Assembly: GCF_022603395.1 (NCBI RefSeq)
Contig: NZ_JAIBKA010000012.1
Span: forward strand, 1 to 64,000
DNA: 64,000 nucleotides
DNA from: Desulfoferrobacter suflitae
GTDB taxonomy: Bacteria > Desulfobacterota > Syntrophobacteria > Syntrophobacterales > Syntrophobacteraceae
Direction: 5' to 3'
Of the stretch, positions 43,191 through 52,920 are shown in pieces (position 1 is the first letter of the stretch; the number at the start of each line of letters is the position of its first letter). The notes under the pieces were generated by a model. The model saw only the letters and a list, made by a program, of their open reading frames with translations. It was not told the origin of the DNA and made no database searches. Both the position numbers and the translations under genes were made by a program.

Positions 43191-43654
43191 ATGAGATATC
43201 CAAGACAATCCGGGAGAAACTTGAACAGGCCGATGTCGCGCCGGATGTCGTCGTGGTCGAAGATGAGGTGGAAAAACTCATGTGGAACGCCCTGGTTGAT
43301 TTGCATATGCGCAATGGGGGCCGGGTGAACAGCTCCACGGCGATTTTGCAGGCGACCTACGCGGGTGCCACCGTGACACCCTTCCTGGAAAAAAGGCTGA
43401 ATCTCGGTTACGGCTGCTACGGCTGCCGTGATGCGGCGGACATCCGTTCATCGGAGACGGTTCTCGGGTTTCCCGCTTCGGCTTTGTCCGGCATTGTGGC
43501 CCATCGGGAATATCTGGGAGAAAAGGCAATTGCCAATTCCCGGTCTAAAAAAGCTGATGCCATGCTGAATAAAAGCCAAGACGGCGAGCGTGAGCAAGCG
43601 AAGGCGGATTGTTCCGCAATTGAGGGCGAGGGAGTTGTAAAATCGGATAATTGA
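43191..43654 (+). pseudogene. DUF169-family remnant with broken 5' end
   Basis: The coding frame (YEISKTIREKLEQADVAPDVVVVEDEVEKLM ... STAILQATYAGATVTPF ... GYGCYGCRDAADI ... VLGFPASALSGIVAH) matches the ends of DUF169 proteins but lacks about 100 residues between the first helix and the PDVVVV strand. The ribosome binding site GGGAGGAAGAGG is followed by an ATG (43191) in a different frame, so an indel separates start and body. A GTG at 43253 could in principle start a shorter product. Confidence 0.6.
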
Positions 43655-43682
43655 GAATCAGAAATAGAAAACAGGAGGAGAC

Positions 43683-43994
43683 ATGTTAACAGTCACAAAA
43701 AAAGCAAGTGAAATGATTAAAGATGCCCTGAAAAATCAAACGGAGCCGCTGGTTATCAGGATTTTCATGCAGAATGGGTGCTGTGGTTCTTCGCTACGCA
43801 TGGCGATGGGCGAACTGAAAAAAAGTGACGTCACATTCACGGATCAAGGAATTCAGTACGTCATTGAGAAGGATTTGTTCGAAGAAATAAAACCCGTCAA
43901 GGTTGACTTCGTAGACGCTCCCGGCGGATCAGGTTTCCGGCTGACATCGAACCTGCATAACAGGACGGGTGCCGGAGGAGGTTGCTGTGGCTGA
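43683..43994 (+). CDS. HesB/IscA-like protein with GGGCCG tail
   Basis: A 103-residue HesB-like protein: SEMIKDALKNQTEPLVIRIF, NGCCGSSLRMAMGE, and a C-terminal GSGFRLTSNLHNRTGAGGGCCG. IscA-type Fe-S carriers have Cys at equivalent positions. The tail matches HesB-like (seleno)proteins of anaerobes, some of which use Sec there; this copy uses Cys codons. The start ATG 43683 follows CAGGAGGAG. It directly precedes the dehydratase-type genes and may serve their Fe-S clusters. Confidence 0.82.
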   Translation: MLTVTKKASEMIKDALKNQTEPLVIRIFMQNGCCGSSLRMAMGELKKSDVTFTDQGIQYVIEKDLFEEIKPVKVDFVDAPGGSGFRLTSNLHNRTGAGGGCCG

Positions 43995-44023
43995 AAGCTT
44001 AGCAATGAAAAAGAGGTTATAGG

Positions 44024-45118
44024 ATGACTCGCTTTCGATTTGAAACCTGTCAGGCGGGACCGGACTCGCGGCGCATCGGCTGGGTATGTTCCTACACGCC
44101 GGAGGAGCTGATCATGGCGGCGGGCTTCGTGCCTCATCGAATCGAGAGCGGCGAAGCGAATGCGGAGGGCGCCGATGCGTTTCTTCCCGCCAATCTATGC
44201 CCCTATGTCCGCGGGTTGCTCGGGGCCGCATTGAGCGGCCGCTGTGATGGACTCCACGGTGTGGTCCTTGTCGCCTCATGCGACGCAATGCGCCGCCTCG
44301 CCGATATATGGACGATCTACGTCGGTGCCCGCTTCATCCATCGGCTTGACGTGCCGCGGCGGAGCGACAATCTCGCCGAGGTCTTTTTCGCCGAGCAGTT
44401 GCGTGTGTTGCGGTCCGCACTCGAACGGGAGGCAGGCCGCGCCATTGAAAACGATGACATCGCGCGGACCATTGAAACGACCAACGAGACGCGGAGACTG
44501 ATATCGCGCATTTCCCTGTTGCGGGCTGATGCCTTCTCTCCGCTTTCCGGAAGCGAGTTTGCCGTTATCGCACGCTGTGCCGCGGAATCGGACAAGGAGC
44601 GCTTCAATGCCGAAGCGAAACGGTTCCTGAGCGCTTTCGGCGAGAGGGCGGAAAAACAGTCCGAGCGGCCGAGGATTCTGCTCTGCGGTTCTATCGTCAA
44701 CGGATGTGCCTTGCAGAAGCTTATCGAAGACGCCGGCGGTGCCGTTGTTGCGGATGATCTGTGCACCGGGCTTCGTCACTACGACGGGTTGGTGGATGCC
44801 TCGCCGGACCCGCTGAGGGGGATCGCCAGGCGGTATCTGAGGCGAGCGGGATGCGCCAGGATGAAGGGCGCCGAAGCGCGCATCCGTCGCCTGCTGGGAC
44901 TGGCAAAGGAACACGGAGCAGCAGGCGTTGTCTATCACACGCTGAAATTCTGCGACCTGGTGCAGGCTGACCTTCCGCGACTGCGCGAGGCATTGCGGCA
45001 GGAGGGAATTCCTCTTCTGCACGTTGATCGGGATGGAGCGTCCGCCGCCGGCGGGCAGTTGACGACGCGCGTCGAAGCTTTTGTTGAACTCCTCGATAAG
45101 GGAGGCAGGCAGGATTAA
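44024..45118 (+). CDS. 2-hydroxyacyl-CoA dehydratase D-component-like protein
   Basis: A 364-residue member of the HgdB/FldC/BcrB family: RIGWVCSYTPEELIMAAGFVPHRI at the N-terminus, NLCPYVRGLLGAAL, VVLVASCDAMRRLADIW, ILLCGSIVNGCALQKLIEDAGG, DDLCTGLRHYDG and YHTLKFCDLVQADLP. The Cys in NLCP, SCD and FC are those expected to ligate a [4Fe-4S] or double-cubane cluster. Such subunits receive one electron from a BadF-type ATPase. The partner, fused to its ATPase, follows 4 bp later. Substrate unknown. Confidence 0.88.
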   Translation: MTRFRFETCQAGPDSRRIGWVCSYTPEELIMAAGFVPHRIESGEANAEGADAFLPANLCPYVRGLLGAALSGRCDGLHGVVLVASCDAMRRLADIWTIYVGARFIHRLDVPRRSDNLAEVFFAEQLRVLRSALEREAGRAIENDDIARTIETTNETRRLISRISLLRADAFSPLSGSEFAVIARCAAESDKERFNAEAKRFLSAFGERAEKQSERPRILLCGSIVNGCALQKLIEDAGGAVVADDLCTGLRHYDGLVDASPDPLRGIARRYLRRAGCARMKGAEARIRRLLGLAKEHGAAGVVYHTLKFCDLVQADLPRLREALRQEGIPLLHVDRDGASAAGGQLTTRVEAFVELLDKGGRQD

Positions 45119-45122
45119 CGGA

Positions 45123-47159
45123 ATGAAACCAATCGTGATGCGCACCCTTACAAGACTGCTTATACACGGATACCTCTGGCGCAAGCGCTGGGCGGCGCGA
45201 AAAGATATGCCGGTTGCCGCCCGGATCGACTGCCGGACGGCCCGGATGCTCCTTGACATTTACCGGCCGAGCAAACTGACGGTGCTTTCGGGATTTCTCG
45301 TTCCCGCGGAACTGTTGCATTTGTATGGAGCGGTGCCCATGTTCATCGAGCATCTGGCGGCGATGATGGCGGCTGCCGGTTATGCGGGAAGAGCGCTGGG
45401 ACATGCCGAATCCGCCGGCTTCAGCCGGGACGGGTGCTCATTCCACCGGGCAACGCTCGGCGCTTGGCTGGGTGGATATCTCCCAAGTTTCAAACTTGTG
45501 GCGGCCACGTCGCACCTTTGTGATCTGCAGAACCAAACCCTGGAAGAACTAGCCGTGCGTATGGGCGTTCCCTACGTCCTGCTGGATGTGCCTCAGGAGC
45601 ACTCTCCGACCGCGGTCGAGTACTTGGCCGGGCAGCTCGCGGAGATCGAGGAGACCCTGGTGGCTCTAAGCGGGAAACGGGCGGAACCGGGGGATTGGGA
45701 CCACATTTTCTCCCTGAGCAACGAGACCAGGGAGCTGATGATCCGGGTCAACGAATTGCGCCGCAGGCTCCCGAGCCCGCTTTACGGTCGGGAAGCCTTC
45801 ACGCTGGCTCTCGAAGCGCTGCTGCTGATGGGCACGCCCTTCCTTCGAGACTGCTACCGCGACTTGGTCACAGAGATCCGAAAGAGTTGCGGAAAAGAGG
45901 GTGACAACGGCGAGCGATCCGAGCGCTATCGGATCATTTGGCTGCTCGCCTATCCCTATTTCGAGGGGAACTTTATCGACCGTCTTGAGAATGAGCTCGG
46001 GGTGCATGCCGTCGCCGAGGAGCTGGGGCACGTCTACTGGTCCCCTTTGGATGCCAGCAGGCCCCACCACAGCCTGGCGGTAAAGATGCTGCAGAATCCG
46101 AATCTCGGGCCGGTGACTAACCGGATTGCTCTCATCGAGGGCATGGTGCGGGAATACGAGGCGGATGGCGTGCTGCAGTTCTCGCAATGGGGCTGCCGGC
46201 AGGGGTGCGGAGGCGTAAGACCGATTGCCGACGCTCTGCAGCGGCTCGACGTGCCCTTTCTGGACCTTGACGGCGACTGCGTCGACAGTCGAAATTATTC
46301 CGAAGGCCAAACCCGCACACGGCTCGATGGCTTCGTCGAAGTAATGGAGAAGCGCAGAGGGAAAAGCGGCAGAGTGATATCCAAGGATGGTTTGTTTTTG
46401 GGTATTGACATCGGGTCCCTGTCGGGCAAGGCGGTGGTCATCGATTCGGCCGGGCGAATCCTGTTTCGAAAGGTGATCCTGACCGGGGCCAGTAGCCGCC
46501 GCGCCGCCGCAAAGTTGAAGGAGATGGTTTTCGATGGGAACGGTTTCGAACGGAGGATCCAAACCTGTGTTGCAACCGGATATGGACGCAAAGCGGTAGA
46601 TTTTGCCGATGAGCAGGTCACGGAAATCACCTGCCATGCTCGGGGGATGGCCCACCTGGTGCGTGGAGTGGGCACGATCATCGATATCGGGGGGCAGGAC
46701 ACCAAGGCCATCGCTCTTGACGGAGAGGGAGCGGTGCAGCGCTTCGCCATGAATGATAAGTGCGCCGCCGGGACGGGCCGCTTTCTGGAAATGATGACGC
46801 GCGCGCTCGAAATCGATATCGAGGATATGGGCCGGCGGGCGCTTCAGGCTAAACGGTCGGCAAGCATATCCTCGCTGTGCACGGTCTTTGCCGAGAGCGA
46901 AGTGATATCGCTCATTGCCGAAGGGCGGCCCGTAGAAGAGATATGTCGCGGCATCTGCGAGAGCATTGCGGTTCGCACGGTGTCCATGTTGGGGCGGGTC
47001 GGCAGGCATGGGAAAATCGCCATGAGCGGCGGGGTGGCCAAAAACGTCGGGGTTGTCAAAGCCCTTGAGCGGGCGCTGGGAGCGCGGCTGGAAATCCCGC
47101 CCGAGCCGCAGGTCGTCGGCGCCATCGGGGCCGCACTGATTGCACGTGAACGCCTATAA
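45123..47159 (+). CDS. fusion of dehydratase-like subunit and BadF/HgdC-type activase ATPase
   Basis: A 678-residue two-part protein. The first ~415 residues are a second 2-hydroxyacyl-CoA-dehydratase-like subunit (VLSGFLVPAELLHLYGAVPMF, FSQWGCRQGCGGVRPIAD, FLDLDGDCVDSRNYSEGQ). The last ~255 are an ASKHA activase: GIDIGSLSGKAVVID, ATGYGRKAV, TIIDIGGQDTKAIALD, the cluster Cys in KCAAGTGRFLE and SLCTVFAESEVIS, and MSGGVAKNVGVV. The activase normally dimerises round one [4Fe-4S] cluster and couples ATP hydrolysis to electron transfer. Having it fused makes the ATPase dedicated to this pair. The start is ATG 45123; earlier codons overlap the preceding gene. Confidence 0.88.
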   Translation: MKPIVMRTLTRLLIHGYLWRKRWAARKDMPVAARIDCRTARMLLDIYRPSKLTVLSGFLVPAELLHLYGAVPMFIEHLAAMMAAAGYAGRALGHAESAGFSRDGCSFHRATLGAWLGGYLPSFKLVAATSHLCDLQNQTLEELAVRMGVPYVLLDVPQEHSPTAVEYLAGQLAEIEETLVALSGKRAEPGDWDHIFSLSNETRELMIRVNELRRRLPSPLYGREAFTLALEALLLMGTPFLRDCYRDLVTEIRKSCGKEGDNGERSERYRIIWLLAYPYFEGNFIDRLENELGVHAVAEELGHVYWSPLDASRPHHSLAVKMLQNPNLGPVTNRIALIEGMVREYEADGVLQFSQWGCRQGCGGVRPIADALQRLDVPFLDLDGDCVDSRNYSEGQTRTRLDGFVEVMEKRRGKSGRVISKDGLFLGIDIGSLSGKAVVIDSAGRILFRKVILTGASSRRAAAKLKEMVFDGNGFERRIQTCVATGYGRKAVDFADEQVTEITCHARGMAHLVRGVGTIIDIGGQDTKAIALDGEGAVQRFAMNDKCAAGTGRFLEMMTRALEIDIEDMGRRALQAKRSASISSLCTVFAESEVISLIAEGRPVEEICRGICESIAVRTVSMLGRVGRHGKIAMSGGVAKNVGVVKALERALGARLEIPPEPQVVGAIGAALIARERL

Positions 47160-47219
47160 CAAGCAGCCTGTAAAACAAATTAAAAGCACAAATAAAACGA
47201 TTTTGCGGAGGGAGTCCTG

Positions 47220-48457
47220 ATGCCAAGACATAATCCTGTAATTAAAAAGAGATATTTAGAGATTCCCGCACCTTCTTTAAGCGATACACTTGGTGACTAT
47301 CAGAGGCTTTTGAGGGAGATTGAGAGGGAAACACGGTACAAAGAGGTTGAGGTTGATCTATCATTACTTGAAGGTATGGGGAGGATACTGAGAGATAGTG
47401 ATTGGAAGGTAACCGTGACATTTTCTGAAATAGACAGTCAGGTGCGATTGGTCAACTTAGAAAAGGGCAACACAGAGAAGGCATTGTACGCACTATCCTG
47501 TGATATAGGAACAACCACGCTGGTGATGAATTTGATAGACCTTAACAGCGGTAAAACAATAGAGTCAAGGACGAGCAACAACCCGCAGCGGGTCCATGGT
47601 GCAGATGTAACCTCCAGGATGATTTATTGTAAAAAAGAGAATGGATTAAGGGTGCTTAACGAACTCCTTATAGGCGAGTTAAATTTAATGATTGAACAAT
47701 CATGTAAATTGCATGAAATCAGACAAAATGAAATTAGCGGGTTAATATGTGCGGGAAATACAATAATGGCCCATATATTTTTGCGACTTGACCCGACAAC
47801 GATCCGCATAGAGCCCTATGTGCCTCTAACCACTCTCTATCCATCGACTTTAGCAGCAAGCTTAGGGATTAAAATAAATCCACATGGTGTTATCAAATTT
47901 CTTCCTTGCGTGAGTGGGTATATAGGCAGTGATATTACCGCTGGAATATTATCTACAGGGCTGAATGAATCCGACAATCCAATACTGCTTATCGACATAG
48001 GAACAAATGGAGAGACCGTATTGGGAAATAGGGACTGGATGGTTGCCTGTTCTGGCTCAGCAGGCTCAGCATTTGAAGGATGCGGCCTGGAGTTCGGGAT
48101 GAATGCCGCATCCGGCGCCATAGAAGGAGTAACCTTAAGGGAAGATGGAGAGTTGAGATATAAAACCATACATAATGAGTCTCCAATGGGTATCTGTGGT
48201 TCAGGATTAATTGATCTTCTGGCACAAATGCTTAAACGAAACATGATTGATAGACGAGGAAGGATAAACGCCGGTTTCAAAAGTCCCAGAATCAAAGAAA
48301 CAGATGCTGGTTTAGAGTTTATCATTGCTTTTAGTGATGAGACGCAAATAAGTAAAGATATTACTTTAACACAGGCTGACATAGACAATCTTATAAGGGA
48401 TAAGGCCGCCCTCTATGCCGGCTCTACAATACTACTGAAAAGTATGCAAATGGAATT
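47220..48457 (+). pseudogene. 5' part of RACo-like corrinoid-activation ATPase gene, cut by an IS
   Basis: Reads IKKRYLEIPAPSLSDTLGDYQRLL (linker), CDIGTTTLVMNLIDL, NNPQRVHGADVTSRM, SGLICAGNTIMAHIFL, GYIGSDITAGILSTGL, LIDIGTNGETVLGN and GFEGCGLEFG-like SAFEGCGLEFGM: the middle and C-terminal ASKHA domains of RACo/RamA (DUF4445). These reduce corrinoid proteins at the expense of ATP. The usual N-terminal [2Fe-2S] ferredoxin domain is absent. The frame is interrupted at 48457 by an IS; the stop at 48494 is IS sequence. Codon use is AT-rich compared with the neighbours upstream, suggesting separate origin. Confidence 0.85.
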
Positions 48458-50139
48458 GGGTGCGGCTCTTTTGGAACGGTGCCGCACTTACTGAGGCCAC
48501 AGTCACCCGCATGCAGCGAGGCTGGTGTCCGAACCATAATTGCGTGCTTTCTCCCGGGCCTTGTGGAAGGCCCAATACTCTTCAAAGTCACCGCTTGATC
48601 GCAACGAACGGAGCCTCAGCACTGCTTCGGCACTTTTCAATCTCCAACGAGCTCCGGTCAGATCCATCCGATCCTTGATCAAATGCCTGCAGGCCCCTTC
48701 AATGACACCCGTGGCAATCGGAAGCCCCTCCAAGAGATACTCTTCATAGTGCAGGATCGGAGTATATTTGCTCAGGTAAGCGGCACATTTATCGATTGGC
48801 TTTCGTTGCTTTTGGCTGAGTTGTTCACGGGTAGCTTTGCGACGCATCGCGACCGCAACTTTGCGGGCTTCTCCCTTGAGAATCTTCAGGGCCTGCTGCG
48901 CCACCCAATCTAAAGCCTCCTGGCTACCCGGGCTAAAGAAAGCATGCGCTGCCTTCCAAACGTATTCCAGTACATGGATAAAGTCCAGGATCAGCGTCGC
49001 ATCGGGGCGGTGGCACTCGATAAAATTGAGGATCTTGTCTAATTGTTCTTCCGCCCCGTCGACCAGTATAGCCCAAGGACGACTGCGATCGGGATCTCGC
49101 CGCAAGGCCTCTTCAAACATTGCTCCGATCACTTCCTCTTGGCCCCGCTCAACGCTGGCCCAAACACGCTTGTCTGTGGCTTTCGGCTGACGTGGCTTTT
49201 CGGCATCCGGACAAAGACCCATGATTTGCTCTGCAGTGCGCAGATGCGGCTTAACGCTGTAAACAGTGGCTACTGTTGCCATGCGCTTGCGGTTACGTTT
49301 CTCACCGGGCTGAAGGCGGGCGCCGGTTTCCTGTTTTGCCTGCTCGGCAGCCTTGCGTGTCGCCGCCCGCAGGTCTTCCTTTCTCATCACGATTCCCTTG
49401 CCGTCTGTACTCATCACCAGGATATCCGATGTTTGTTCAGCTCCCTCAGTTTTTCGGCCCGAGTAAAATGTCTCGAAATCCCGAGCTGCGGCAACTGCGA
49501 TCTCCTGCATCTGGCGCTTCGGAATTTTACCGCCCGTGGTTTTCTTAACGTCGGCTACTGCTTCATCAAAGGAATGCCGAGCGATCTGTTCAACTGCTCG
49601 ATACCTTAGCCCATGTGAGTATTTGTCCGGGGCAAGGTTAAGCTCTGCATCCAGTGGAAATTTGCTCTCAATCCCGGGGGCACCGTAACCTTTGCGTCTA
49701 ACCTTTACGTCGCCGAAGATTGTCGCCAGGGTGCGTTCACAATTTTCACGACAATCAGCCAAATGGGTGCCGTCTGGCGCAGTCAACTGCTTTCTACGCG
49801 GCTCCCGCAAAGCACGTAGATCCAGATGAGCCTGTATCAAGCGCCGCAGTAATTCGTTTCCCATTCGGCAAATCAGGTCTTCTATCCGGCCATGCTCCAT
49901 AGCTGCCGTGCTTTCATCGCAAAGCGCACTGATCAGTGATTCAAACTGCTGACAAGGCAAATCGAATACTCCGAATAAGTCATCAAGATGACCGGTTTGA
50001 ATCATATGAGGTCTCCTTTGGGTTATGGGTTGGCGGGATACCATCCCATAATGGAGACAAAATGTCCAGTCCCTTGATATCAATCCAAATTATGATCAGC
50101 TACTGCCTTTCAAGCTGTCGTTCTAAAAGAGCCGCACCC
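48458..50139 (-). mobile_element. ISKra4-type insertion sequence, copy 1
   Basis: A complete 1682-bp IS. Terminal inverted repeats GGGTGCGGCTCTTTT-G/A-GAACG match at 20 of 21 positions, at 48458 and ending 50139. The 9-bp target duplication AATGGAATT flanks it (48449-48457 and 50140-50148). Removing the IS and one duplication rejoins the RACo-like reading frame exactly, so the insertion is recent. It carries one intact transposase gene. Confidence 0.92.
48503..50005 (-). CDS. ISKra4-family transposase
   Basis: A 500-residue transposase starting at ATG 50005 after AAAGGAGA. The N-terminal region has a Cys pair in ADCRENCERTLATIFGDVKVRRKGYG; the catalytic region contains VMSTDGKGIVMRKEDLR, AILVDGAEEQLDKILN with LILDFIHVLEYVWKAAH, and GVIEGACRHLIKDRMDLTGARWRL with a likely catalytic Glu. 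Full length and intact. Confidence 0.88.
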   Translation of the reverse strand: MIQTGHLDDLFGVFDLPCQQFESLISALCDESTAAMEHGRIEDLICRMGNELLRRLIQAHLDLRALREPRRKQLTAPDGTHLADCRENCERTLATIFGDVKVRRKGYGAPGIESKFPLDAELNLAPDKYSHGLRYRAVEQIARHSFDEAVADVKKTTGGKIPKRQMQEIAVAAARDFETFYSGRKTEGAEQTSDILVMSTDGKGIVMRKEDLRAATRKAAEQAKQETGARLQPGEKRNRKRMATVATVYSVKPHLRTAEQIMGLCPDAEKPRQPKATDKRVWASVERGQEEVIGAMFEEALRRDPDRSRPWAILVDGAEEQLDKILNFIECHRPDATLILDFIHVLEYVWKAAHAFFSPGSQEALDWVAQQALKILKGEARKVAVAMRRKATREQLSQKQRKPIDKCAAYLSKYTPILHYEEYLLEGLPIATGVIEGACRHLIKDRMDLTGARWRLKSAEAVLRLRSLRSSGDFEEYWAFHKAREKARNYGSDTSLAACG

Positions 50140-50452
50140 AATGGAATTCTATGATGTGGAAAGATTATTGATTGCCGGAAACTTCGGAAGACACCTGGAT
50201 ATTGAGAGGGCAATAAAGATCGGGCTATTACCGGATATAGAAAGGGGTAAGATAGCGTTTATCGGCAACAGCTCAATTGATGGCGCCACAAAAGCACTTT
50301 TATCTATAGAAGATATGGAGAATATCCGACAAATAGCAGGATCTGTTACTACCTTTGAGCTGACAATGGAACCAAGTTATTATGATATTTATACCTCAGC
50401 ACTGTTTTTGCCCCATACAGATATGAGATTATTCCCCTCCGCACAATTCTGA
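50140..50452 (+). pseudogene. 3' part of the interrupted RACo-like gene
   Basis: Continues the frame broken at 48457: EFYDVERLLIAGNFGRHLDIERAIKIGLLPDI, FIGNSSIDGATKALLS and YTSALFLPHTDMRLFP, the conserved end of DUF4445 proteins. Only the IS separates the halves. Confidence 0.88.
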
Positions 50453-50622
50453 GGGTAAAATATGGAGATGGATGATATAGCAGATTCCACTGCTGTCCGG
50501 TTAACTATTAAGCAAAATCAGCCACTTACTAAGGTGGCGTAGCTCTATAGTGTAACTTCAGTATTAGAATTTAAATACCTGCTTGATATACATTATATCT
50601 TGAGGGTTCGGAAGAAAATTAC

Positions 50623-51462
50623 TTAAACACCAAACAAAGTCAACTGCTTATAGGTTTCTTCCTGTTTTTGCTTAAAAGTTCTAGCATTCGGTCTAAAGAT
50701 TGAAATAAGCGGTTTTTGCTCGAATAGGTTAACCTCCAAAAAGTGTAATAATTGGGAGAGACTTTGCTCCAGGTGGTAGCGTTCTTTCAAGATGGCGAGT
50801 AAGAGGTATACGGTCATGGCGATCCAGATCTGAGTCTTTACGGCATTTGGGGAAGTGCCATAAAACGCCTTCACCCGTAGGTTTTGCTTGATCCATTTGA
50901 AGAACAGTTCGATTTCCCATCTGGCCTTGTACAAGGCGGCAATGGTCTCAGCCGGCAGAGAAAAATTATTTGTCAAAAAGACCAGAGTTCGCTCTTGTGT
51001 TTGATCGCGGAAGCTGATCCGCCTCAGCCGGATCGGGTAGAGTCCCTGTAAGCGTTTACTGGCCAACAAAATTTCTTGGTCACAACGCAAACCAAGGGAC
51101 TTATCGACAGGACGTGAAATGACGCGGGTCCACTTTATTGTTCTTTTCAATCTGGTGACGAAGAAGGCATCCGTTCGATGAATAGACCACAGCCAGGCGA
51201 AGTCAACGTATCCTCGATCGACTACGTAAATGCCGTCAGGTTCAATGGGGATCAGCGGTGCTGCTTTGACATCGTGGACTTTTCCATCTGTGATCGTCAA
51301 AAATGCTGGAATATTGCCCCGCAAGTCGAGCATGGCGTCCAGCTTGATCGCTCCCTTGGTTTTGCGGAACTTTGCCCAAGGAAACAAGGATAGCGTTAAA
51401 TCAATGACGGAGGCGTCCAACGCATAAACGGCATTATCAACGTCGATTGCCAATTCGGTGTT
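50623..51462 (-). pseudogene. IS4-family transposase, C-terminal part
   Basis: Encodes TELAIDVDNAVYALDASVIDLTLSLFPWAKFRKTKGAIKL, VVDRGYVDFAWLWSIH and the YREK-like TIAALYKARWEIELFFKWIKQNLRVKAFYG, the catalytic core of IS4-family transposases. The N-terminal third lies at 57454-57794; the two join in frame at the insertion point of the second ISKra4-type element. Confidence 0.88.
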
Positions 51463-51506
51463 GGGTGCAGATCTTTTGAAACGACATTTAGGGTAACTCT
51501 CTGAGT

Positions 51507-52676
51507 TCAGCAAGCGGTCGCATAACGACGGGCGTAATTACGTTGAAGTTCTTGTTCCCGATGAAATTTCCAGTAGGCATCAAAATCGCCACTGGAGCGA
51601 AGAGATCGAATTCGTATTATGGCTTCGGCACTCTTCATGCGCCAGCGAGCCCCGGTGCGATCCAGCCGATCTTTTATCAGATGACGGCAGGCGCCCTCAA
51701 TCACTCCCGATGCAATGGGGAGTCCATCGGAGAGGAAGGAGTCGTATTCAAGCATGGGACTATACTTATCCAAATAGTCTGCGCACTTGTTCACGGGCCG
51801 TCGTTTGTTTTGGCTCAGTTGTCTACGCGTGGCACTACGTCGCAGGTCAACAGCCACACTCTGGGCGGCTCCATGCAAAACCTGCAAAGCTTTCTCTTTT
51901 ACCCATTCTTCAGCCTGGTTACTGCCAACGGGGTGGAAGCAATGGGCCGCTTTCCACAGGTATTCCAAAACATGGATGAGATCCAAAACCAGAGTGATCT
52001 TGACCTGGTAGGTTTCGGCTATGTCAAGTATGTCAAGGAGTTGCTGCTCGCCTCCATCCACCACGACCACCCAGTGACGGCTCTGCATAGGATCTCTTTT
52101 CAATGCCTCTTCAAAGACAGCTCTTATCACACCCCGGCTATCGTGTTCGATACTGGCCCATACCCGCTTGCTTCGGGCTCTCACGGGAGCAAGCTTATTC
52201 TCTTTCGGTCCCATGATCTGTTCGGGTGTGCGTTTTTGAGCTTGCAGGCTGTAGACGGCTGCCACAGTGGCCATGCGCTTGCGGTTGAGCTTTTCACCCG
52301 GCGCCAGACGCGCTCCATGGGAACCCTTTTGCTGCTCAGCGGCCTTGCGTGTAGCGGGCCGAAGGTCTTCTTGACGCATCACGATCCCCTTACCATCCAC
52401 GGTGATGACCAGCAGATCCGATGTTTTCTCCGGCTCCCCTGGAAGCTTGTAGAAGGCATCGAAATCTTGCGACATCTTGACCGTCTGTTGGATGGTCTGG
52501 CGCTTGGGAACTTTCCCACCCGTCGTCCTCCGGATGCTCTCTACACCTTCATCAAAGGAAGAGTCCGCCACCTGTTGAGCCACCAGGCGGCACAGCTCCG
52601 AAGAGTACTTGTCTTGCGGAAGGTTGAGCTCCGCATCCAGGGGAAACAAGGTTTTGGTTCCCTTGGTCCTACGTCC
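51507..52676 (-). pseudogene. ISKra4-family transposase (copy 2), C-terminal part
   Basis: Encodes LFPLDAELNLPQDKYSSELC, VITVDGKGIVMRQEDLRPATR, VVVVDGGEQQLLDILD, LVLDLIHVLEYLWKAAH and GVIEGACRHLIKDRLDRTGARWRM, colinear with copy 1 from its residue ~130 onward. The N-terminal part is at 56978-57318. Confidence 0.88.
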
Positions 52677-52920
52677 CACAATATTTGATTTGAACAGTCC
52701 CAAGTAATCTGATCCCGCCTATCCCGCTATACCTCGCCATGCTTTTGCACTTTACCCTGCCTACCCCGCGCGCCGGGCGCTAACCGGTCCCAAGACCACG
52801 CCGGATAACGGCTGGGCATCAGCGGGGGCGCCGAAGCACCTCCGGAATGTCAACATTACTGGTTGTCGCAGCGCCACGAGCCTCGCCGACCACCTGCAGG
52901 CCATGGCTCGGCTGCAAGAT

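Noticed and set aside
43157-43260. TGA between the 415-residue gene and the DUF169 body, which share a frame, as read-through
   Set aside because: The residues after the TGA look like untranslated leader with a strong ribosome binding site, and no SECIS-like structure was seen.
45666-47009. Long open frame (447 codons) antisense to the dehydratase-ATPase fusion; similar long antisense frames lie over prfC and the response regulator
   Set aside because: They mirror codon structure of well-supported genes in GC-rich DNA and have no family resemblance or ribosome binding sites.
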